A stretch of 64,000 nt of DNA from Rhyzopertha dominica (taxonomy: Eukaryota; Arthropoda; Insecta; Coleoptera; Bostrichidae): the NCBI GenBank assembly GCA_025024175.1, contig QCXZ01000041.1, positions 46,743,786 through 46,807,785 of the forward strand, written 5' to 3'. A program made the translations under genes and the position numbers. Shown in pieces: positions 56,301 through 64,000 of the stretch (position 1 is its first letter; every line of letters begins with the position of its first letter). The notes beneath the pieces are model-generated. The model was not told the DNA's origin, ran no database searches, and saw only the letters and a program-made list of their open reading frames with translations.

Positions 56301-58220
56301 AGATTAGCTTTTGTATTGACAAGGAATGAAGCATGGCTGCCAGATGATCTGAAGAAAATCTAAAAGATGTGGAACCAGTGAGGGAAGGGATGAAGCAGGA
56401 AGGTGGTGATTTAATAACATGATGGAAAACTTCAAATTATTGAGAATATTTACGATGATTCTAAATGAATAACCATTATTATATGCGATGCGAGGAATGA
56501 CTCAAGTTCCCACTGAAACGCTTCAGGGAGGAGGAAGATGCTGAAAAGATGGTAGAAGCAATGACGGCTAGTTCGTTTGAAGGATGAGTATGAGAGGAAA
56601 AGGAAAGCAAAAGGAAAACATCGTCTGTTGGGGTTGGAACTATTGCTTCTTATTAAAAGGAGATACATATAAGTGTAATTGTTTAAAGGGTGTAAAGATT
56701 CTGAAAATTTACAAATAAAATGTCCTTGGTACATCCAGAGAGAGAGAGAAATATACCTGTGCCAAACTCTTTTAAAAATGGCCTTGAATCAAGAAGGATG
56801 CGTTTTTTAGCGAATTCAGAAAAAATTCTGCAAACATAGGGAAACTACTAAAGCTTGTATTTTGTTGCTTGCCTTCATGTACGCCCCTGCTTGAATCGGC
56901 AGTAGTTTAATACCCACTGACCCCGTACGCGAAAAGGTGAAATTCAGCTGACCTTTTTACCAATACAGATATTAGGCTGTACGAAAAATGTACAAACACA
57001 CTCTTCGCGAGTGAATAGATTACGACATATTGTGGATGTAGAGCGATGTGGGAGTCAAAACGGAATAATTATTCCTGTGATAACTGCAGTAAGGCAGATA
57101 CTGGTAAACGAAGGTCAGCGATAGACGACCGTTGTTAGTCATTAGCAGCTAATTAAGGTGTCTGTGGGTCTTTGTTAAATTTTAATTGGGCATGGTTTAC
57201 CGGATGTTTCAGGCAGGATTTGTACGATATGCTGAACTTGCGGGGCTGGAGCGTTTGATAATTTTTTCTTGGGAAACAGGCGATTGCCAGTATTTTGCAA
57301 ATAAAAAAATGCTAATTATTATTTACCTAAGTAACGAACAAACACAATAAATTTATAGTATTTGCTTTAGGCTACACACAAACGATATACCTACATGTTA
57401 TTGAAATGATGTCTCATTGTTGACATTTGCTCCAAAGAAGAAATCAACAAAACGCTTTGATTTGCATAATCTCCACCCTATTCTGACATGCAAAATATTT
57501 TTTTTAATTTTTGAAATGCGCCAGAAAGTACTCATTGTAGGTTTATGTTTGCGAAATTTCATTAGCATAGAACATACGTATCTGTTAAAGAAATTCCTAT
57601 TTTCAATAATAATAAAACATGATGTTAGTTGTTGACTTTCGGCATATCTTTTGGTTTAAGTCACGAATTGGAACCATCCAACCGACGTTGCGATTGAATT
57701 AAAATGTCAGAAAATATACTACACTAACACTTTTAATAGACTCAAATATTGCATCCAAATCACAGTAGAAATACCTTTTTATTAGTGATAAGCTTTAGAA
57801 CAGTAAACTGATCCATCCATATGGAGTTTTGATATAATACACTTTGTAAAATGTCAGTCTTTTCCACTTTATTTGGTAAATTGTCAGTGCCTTATACAAA
57901 TATGATAAAAAATTCAAACTATAGGCAAACAACGGAAATTAATTTTAAACTTAAAATTATTTATAGCTAAGGTGCCTGTTTTCTGTCTAATGTTCGTTTT
58001 TGGTTTCGTTACATAGCTGATATATTGAGCATTTTTTAAGGAAAACAAGTATCTCTCATTAAGTTTCTTTCTTCTATTAAATAATTACATCTATATATAA
58101 ATTTCAGTTATGAAAAAGACACATACTTTACGTTCGAAATTTTTAGAAAACCAATGTACGTGTACATAAATAATATTTCAAAAAAGTAAAAAATCCTTTA
58201 CTCTAACTTTTTTGTTAATC
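56301..58220. other. no gene identified
   Basis: The purine-rich run at 56340-56640 gives open frames only as low-complexity shadows. Nothing else recognisable. Confidence 0.4.
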
Positions 58221-58227
58221 TCTCGCT

Positions 58228-58269
58228 GCACGTTTCGGTCTTTTATTCAAACGAAGAACATCATCAGGC
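58228..58269 (-). ncRNA. hammerhead-like motif of Penelope-like type (tentative)
   Basis: On the minus strand CCTGATGATG (58269 down) and CGAAACGTGC (to about 58228) are separated by 22 bases that can form a partial stem (GTTCTT against AAAGAC, one mismatch). CTGATGA...GAAAC is the hammerhead core, and short hammerheads occur in Penelope-like terminal repeats. Stems I and III are not convincing, and no Penelope-like coding sequence is adjacent. Confidence 0.3.
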
Positions 58270-59049
58270 GTTAAATAAGCTAATTGTTACTCTAATTATA
58301 GTCTTGAATCTTGATTTACCATTTCGTGCAGTACGTACTACGTACCTACGTACGCAGACTATTATTTAACTTATTTAAACACACCTATCCTTTTTGTTTA
58401 TTGCTTTTACATTATCATTTGGTTACTTGATTAGGTTGGGGTAAAAAAGAAATATCTATAATGCTGTCACTTAGTATTTAAAAAAAGGCGGTTGGCAGGC
58501 AGACTTTGGCAGTGTCATTAGAAACCTTATGACTTTTTATTTATTTATGCCGCATTTTTGTTTTAATATGAATTGTAGAGCCGAAGTGAGAAAGTCCAAG
58601 TTCAGTTTTATATAATAAAATAATTTTATATAATACCCGAATTATCTAATTTATAAGACGTAATGCGGGGATCAGTGCTATTAAATGTAAAGATCTGACT
58701 GGAAATAAATGGAAAATGTACCTGTTGCAGGGATGATAACTGCAGCTAAAGCTTTTGATTGCATAGGAGGCCATACCATTTTGCTTATTACCTTTGCACT
58801 TTGCTATCACAACTTTGCTTACTTTTGGTATTTTATTGTGCCTGTATAGCAGTACACCATACAGAACTGTATAAATAATTCTGAATACACTCTAAACTGT
58901 ATAAAACTACAATATGACTACATGCTTATGCAGCTCCAGACAAACTTGCACAGTGTGCCGAATCACGCATTTATTTTGGTATATCATAACTAAATACTTA
59001 TGCACTACCGGGATTAAATGTGCTGATTTATTTTTTATAGGAATTGGAG

Positions 59050-59640
59050 TAACCTTTTTAATCCCTATGGACTGATTTTTGGACAGTAGGACTTTAAAGA
59101 TATTTTTTTTTGTGACGATTCTTTCTCAAAGAACTTGAACAGAAAGTTATTGAAATAATAGTTGGTTTTCAGGGATATTCAAGTCTTCTTCCAGAAACAA
59201 ATGTAAAATAAAATTGGTTCATTTCTCAACGTTCAGTAAAGTCTTAAACATGTAAACATCGATCCGAATCATCGTTCTTTTTTATTCTTTTACTCTTGGA
59301 AGAGTTTTATCTTGTGTGGATAATTTTTTGTAATCCGATGAACACTACTTTTTGAGACGTTAGGTTCTTGAGCAGTTTTTCTCGCAGATTGCCTGCTATA
59401 CATTAAAAAGAACATCCACTTCAGCAGCGTCAATTCGGATAGGACTCCAACGGTCATGTTTTTTGTTTCCCACAGAGCCCGATATCTCAAATTTCGCAAT
59501 TAATAATCACCTGCTGATGACTAACTTGCTGTTCCTAATGTTTTTGGTTGAAGTCTAGTAGTCACGCTGGCACATTTGTTATTTTCATAGAAGAGTTTTA
59601 CTAGTTCAATTCTTTGTTCATCCATACCACAAAACGAGTG
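59050..59640 (-). pseudogene. Tc1/mariner-type transposase N-terminal fragment
   Basis: From 59632 the minus strand reads MDEQRIELVKLFYENNKCASV, then SARKTAQEPNVSKSSVHRI, YPHKIKLFQE and, after frame slips, DDSDRCLHV and DFTER. These are the HTH and the start of the catalytic domain of the DUF4817-type transposase group. The catalytic blocks are not readable. Confidence 0.7.
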
Positions 59641-60727
59641 TTCCAGATTGACAATTGTGACAATTTTAATAAATGTCCAAACATGGACAAAATCGCAGAT
59701 TATAATGCTTTTGATGAGTCTTTTGCAAACGTTTTATTAATTCTAAGGTCGACTGTATAAGTACAATGTATAAAGAAAAAATAACTAATTTACTAAGGTT
59801 GTTTAATGTGGCGGAAATAGCATTTTTATTACTTCAATTAAACATGTTTATTACTGTAACTCCTTGTTAATGTGACTGTCTATAAAAAAGGATTATATAA
59901 TATTAAAGGAGCAATTTGTTGAAAAAAAAATAATGCATAAATCCATTATATACATTCAATTGATAAAACATTTTTTAGTTATACGATCTTATGCAATATT
60001 TTTTCCTGAACTGTTGACGATGTCCATCATTGAGCATGAATCCATTAATCTAAAGTGGATTCATGTGATTATTTTTAGCTTTTTATATTCAGTCTTTAAG
60101 TTTACATTATGTGGAAGTAACAATCAAAACAGACATTAAGCTTATGGCACAATCCAGAGCGTCATGCGCTTGTGGAAAATTGTCGTATTTGTTTGAGAAA
60201 CTATTTACCCAGCATTAGGGGCGTACTGAATGTTACTTGTATTGTGTTTTCATCAAAGAGTAAAAAAAATATAAGGATACAATAAATGACACACTGTATA
60301 CTTATTTCGTAAAATAACGAGTAAGTTGTTAATCACTCAAATGTCAGTTTGACATTTTTACTACGCCATTAGCCAAGTTACGCATTTATTTAAAATGACG
60401 TAATAGTAATGCTTCTCACTATCTCTTTTAGAATTAGAGTATCCAAGTAGTGCTATGTGTAAGAATAAATTTGTCAGAAGCTATCTCTCAGGTGTATTTT
60501 TAGATCAAGAGCTTAATGCAAAGTCGACATCCTAATGTGCAAAGGATTTATATAGATAATTTGTTTTAGAATACTTCAACGATTATAAACTATAATCGCT
60601 TAATTATACTATCGCAAGTAACCGTCTATTGTTTAAATAATTATTACAAAAGAAGCACAGACTAAACATTACTTTATCATTTTGTTACCATACCACAAAC
60701 AATAATGACAAGTTTACTGGTTTTTAA

Positions 60728-60982
60728 TCAAGAGGTCGCCGGTTCAAAAGCTGGTAGGTGAGCTGCCTTTGCTATCTCAGTTTTTGCGGCGGTTTTGGAC
60801 GGATAATAAATGGAGTCATACCTTATTTTAATTTCATGGAAACAAGTCGTCGGGTGTAGGTGGAATACGTAAATAACGAGGGCATTGGCCAAACGACAGA
60901 CATTAGCATTTAGATTTATTGCTCTATCTGCTGTGGTTCTGTCGTAACTAAAATTTTTGGTTCGAGACCAGTATGCTGTCAA
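60728..60982 (-). repeat. possible tRNA-related SINE
   Basis: Two B-box-like sequences on the + strand, CCGGTTCAAAAGC (about 60738) and TGGTTCGAGACC (about 60957), bracket a less AT-rich segment that is open on the minus strand for 84 codons. The peptide matches nothing I know. An A box at proper spacing is not evident. It could be a SINE or SINE dimer. Confidence 0.3.
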
Positions 60983-61249
60983 TGGTGCTCACCAATTTGG
61001 TTGAAGCAGGGACGGCTCTTTATTTTTTTTCTCGCATATAAGCCAAAGCGTTTTACGTTCTTCCTTTTGCCGTTGAAGTCCAAAAAACTATTTAGCCTTA
61101 TTGAAATGAAAGTCACAAGATTGAAAATCTTAATGATAAAATAGGAGATAGGATAAGAACACAAAATGAGGTTAATAACAAATATCATTAGCTCTAGTTG
61201 TTGGAGCTCTTTAGACTGTACCACTAAATACAGAGTTTCATTTATTTAT

Positions 61250-61600
61250 AGAGAAATATTCCGATTTCGTAGCAAGAATTGAAAAACAGTTTTGGGAAAA
61301 CGGATGCACTCAATGAAGAGGTCGAGCCTAATGTACTGGTTGTAGTAAAACATTTATATTCTTTCCGAAATTGTCCTCGTCTGAGTAGAAACCTCCGGTT
61401 TCAACAAGAAGATGCGCCTTTTAATTTTGCAAGACTTGTCAGTGAATAAATGGATGTAGTATTTTTTATGTAGATAGGTTGGTAGGAAGGGACTCGTTGA
61501 AGGCCTACTCAGGTCCCAGGACCTCATTCCGTTGGACTACTGTTTATGGGCGTAATGTTTTTAAAATAAAACTGACGAATGTTAATGAGTGACCAATAAG
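61250..61600 (+). pseudogene. Tc1/mariner-type transposase C-terminal fragment
   Basis: Across frames the + strand reads RFQQEDAPFNFARLVSE (second catalytic block, normally FQQDGAPxHFA), VGRxGLVEG and then LIPLDYCLW, the PxDFFLWG-like block at the third acidic residue. It is the same family type as 21845-22870. Stops and frame slips are frequent. Confidence 0.65.
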
Positions 61601-62606
61601 ACAACAATGTCGGCTCATTTCCTTCAAAACAAAAACACTTTTTCGGATGATATACTAAAAGTAGAAAAATGACGGTACACATTTTTCAGTTCTTCAAGGC
61701 CGGTTATGAGCTCTCCAGAATATTGGATAAATATATCTCTCAGTAATTCCTTATTATATTCATCTATCATAGCGACAAACTTCTCCGACATGCAGTGTCA
61801 TAGTTGTTATTATTCTAACTGGACTTTCAAATATATCCAACTTCTTAGTACTTATCAATCAATCTGCAGTGTTCCGATTATGTCCACTTAACCTGTCTTT
61901 GCAGTGTTTATTTTTACAACAGTGTGCGATTCGTTTTTCGCAAATAGTAAAACGTTTCAGCTTTGACAGATTGAAGATATATTGCGTGGATTCTTACAAG
62001 CTGAACATAAAAGTCAGCTACCTTAAGACCAATGGCGGTAATGCAATAAATCACTGTAAAACAAACAGAATATTTCTGCGAGCCAAACATGAAGTATATA
62101 GTGTTTTTTAGTCAAATGGGGCTATTTGTATATCTTGCTCGATCTCTCAGTTAAATTTAATGTGCTAGGCGAAGTTCCGACAGTCTTTAGAGTTTTTTTT
62201 AATTAAATAGTTCATCCAAATAAAACAATAATTTTAGCTTTCAATTTATGTATGGTGTTGATTAAAACTTACTGCTTTTATAGTATGTGGTATATTTTTT
62301 GCTTGTTAATAGATATCAGTAACTTAGCTAAGCATACCGGTTCATTTGCTACACATGACAGTCGTTTTTGTTGTGCATTAACAATTACGTACATTAAGTA
62401 ACAATAATGTGTTTTAGTGCTTTTGATGATTAAAATAAATAAACAAACGAAACATACTTTTGAAAGAAAATGTGATATGGCAGAAATTTCAAAATACACT
62501 AAAGGGAAAATTAATAAATCTAACGATGATTGTTCATCTTCATTAAAGAAAACAGTTGATTTTTATTGAATTGCAAGATTTTTTCATAAATGTTACGAGA
62601 TATAAA
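61601..62606. other. no gene seen
   Basis: AT-rich sequence. Open frames at 61706-62111 and 62278-62499 show no motif. Confidence 0.4.
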
Positions 62607-62718
62607 TTAGGCCGGTTTCTCTCCTCTATTTTAAGCTAAAATCAACTCTGTTTTTAAAATCTAAACCAATCAGATACCCAAATTTAAGGTATTGTCATAG
62701 TTACTGGGTTGATAAAAG
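62607..62718. repeat. dispersed repeat shared with 7691-7795
   Basis: Second copy of the repeat in FAXDC2-like intron 4, same orientation, sharing TTTAAGCTAAAATCAA, AAAATCTAAACCAATCA and AATTTAAGGTATTGTCAT. No coding content. Confidence 0.75.
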
Positions 62719-62994
62719 GAACTGTAAGGGGTAATAAATGTTCGTTGATTAATAAATAATTAACTGCTGTTAATAAAACAAAACATGGGACGTATTTGCA
62801 TAAGAATACCAGTAAATAACATACCAAAACAAAGAAATCCAATACACTCCCTCTACCTCGTTCATGACGTCCAGAAATTAATCAATCAGTGGCTTTTTAT
62901 GGACCAAATGGAGTATTCGTTCACTCAGTAAACACCGGAAACAAACAGAACATTCTTTTACTGTACTGAATTGCACAACCAAATTTAGATAACT

Positions 62995-63660
62995 CACCGG
63001 GGGGCAACGATGCCCCCAGGCTAGTCACAAAGTGTCTTCTCGCCTGGGCCCCCCCTCTTCTTATTTCCACCTTTGGCCTAATTTGCTAGGTTATTAAACA
63101 AAAACAATAGTTTTCAACAACTACTAACTATTCTACCAAGCAGCCGCATCGGCAAGCGATAGCGCATGCATGTGAGTTTCTGACCATCACAAGGTCTCCT
63201 CAGAAGTGCCCATTCTGAGATCAACATCGAGGGTCATACACTGCGATGCGTCAAGGGGTTATCCTTAACCCCAGGCACACCAGTTGTCGATTTGAGTATC
63301 GGACATTAACTGGACCGACGGTATACCAAATACCATCGGTTCCCCCGTTGCTGGCAGGGCACCCAGATACCAGAATCATACAACAGTCTCAAAAAACTGT
63401 TCCAGTTTGGTAGCAACATAAAAACCTGACGTCAGGACTTTCAACAACAAAAATGCTACCCTTTNAATCTCTCAAAGANACAACAATCAAAATACATTTC
63501 AGTACTCACGACTTTAGTACTTTTAATCCGGTAATACTCCAATTGNCCATCAACTCTGGTCCAGCCACAAAACAAAGGAACAATCACCACTAAGAATTAA
63601 CCAACTAACACATTCCAGCACCCTACTCATACTCATGTCGCGCTGCTCCGAAAAGGGTCT
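62995..63660. other. GC-rich block of unknown nature
   Basis: This stretch is much richer in G and C than the window, with runs such as CACCGGGGGGCAACGATGCCCCC and CTGGGCCCCCCCTC, and three ambiguous bases. No open frame of note was found. It may be a transposon 5' UTR or terminal repeat cut by the window edge. Confidence 0.4.
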
Positions 63661-64000
63661 CGCCCAGAGGTTTCTTTCTTGTAAACAAAACATAACTCAT
63701 CTGAGCTGTCGGTTCATTCTCGACTTAATAAACATATAGTCAAAATAATCTTATAATCGAACTTTAAGTCAATATGGGTATAAATCAATAACGAAAATAA
63801 AATAAAATGATATTAATAAAAGTAAATCTACTTATTAGAATAAAATTAAACAAGGGAAAAAATGTCGCCTTTCAGAACCGACCCATTATGTTTACAAGCT
63901 CTAGCTTTTATATTGCAAGTTATCATCAAAATACAAAACTTCCAACAAGATAATTTGCAAAGATATTTTTCTGCGTGGAAGTAATTGTCGTTAAAAAGCT

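Noticed and set aside
56450..56734. A 94-codon minus-strand frame.
   Set aside because: Low-complexity reading of a purine-rich + strand run; no start context or motif.

Overview
The window looks like part of an AT-rich, transposon-filled insect nuclear genome. Genes are split by GT-AG introns, and there are tail-repeat LINEs, Tc1/mariner, hAT and Penelope-like remnants. Scattered single n calls point to a draft assembly. I cannot name the species; a beetle-like genome would fit, but that is a guess. I see no bacterial-style operons, CRISPR arrays or rRNA.

Three host protein-coding genes can be supported. (1) A complete five-exon gene on the + strand, 6590-10714, encodes a 355-residue fatty-acid-hydroxylase-family membrane protein most like FAXDC2. 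It has three histidine boxes, a TATA/initiator promoter and a poly(A) signal. (2) A single-exon gene on the - strand, 12663-11938, encodes a 241-residue secreted-then-anchored type I membrane protein with a Thr/Pro/Asn-rich ectodomain and a conserved-looking basic tail. It has no function I recognise. (3) The 3' part of a - strand gene, 26618-15530, is split into five phase-compatible exons. It encodes an IRAG/LRMP (MRVI1)-like protein with a coiled-coil-type core and a C-terminal membrane segment. Its 5' exons were not found.

Most of the rest is transposable element sequence. The IRAG-like introns hold a THAP-domain element (15.98-16.80 kb), a Penelope-like fragment (17.6-18.4 kb), an RTE-like reverse transcriptase (19.8-20.8 kb), a DDE transposase (21.8-22.85 kb) and a long LINE (23.0-26.5 kb). 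That LINE is itself interrupted by a 1.03-kb near-perfect palindrome and a MADF-domain DNA element. Beyond 27 kb there is an uninterrupted 581-codon LINE reverse transcriptase, a hAT MITE with a perfect 8-bp target duplication, a truncated LINE with a 19-bp target duplication, a mariner-like element with inverted ends, a 1.26-kb hAT-type element sitting inside a LINE, and further LINE and transposase fragments.

From about 39.5 kb to the end no host coding gene is convincing. Features of interest there are a diverged 0.6-0.8 kb duplication in which one copy carries paired RFX X-box-like sites, a promoter-like segment with two NRF-1-like sites, a hammerhead-like motif and a GC-rich block near the right edge. 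I did not find a clearly new biological system. The strongest leads are the palindrome inside the LINE, the tRNA-like Pol III module in an inverted-repeat element in a FAXDC2-like intron, the X-box duplication, and the LINE boundary lying on an IRAG-like splice donor.
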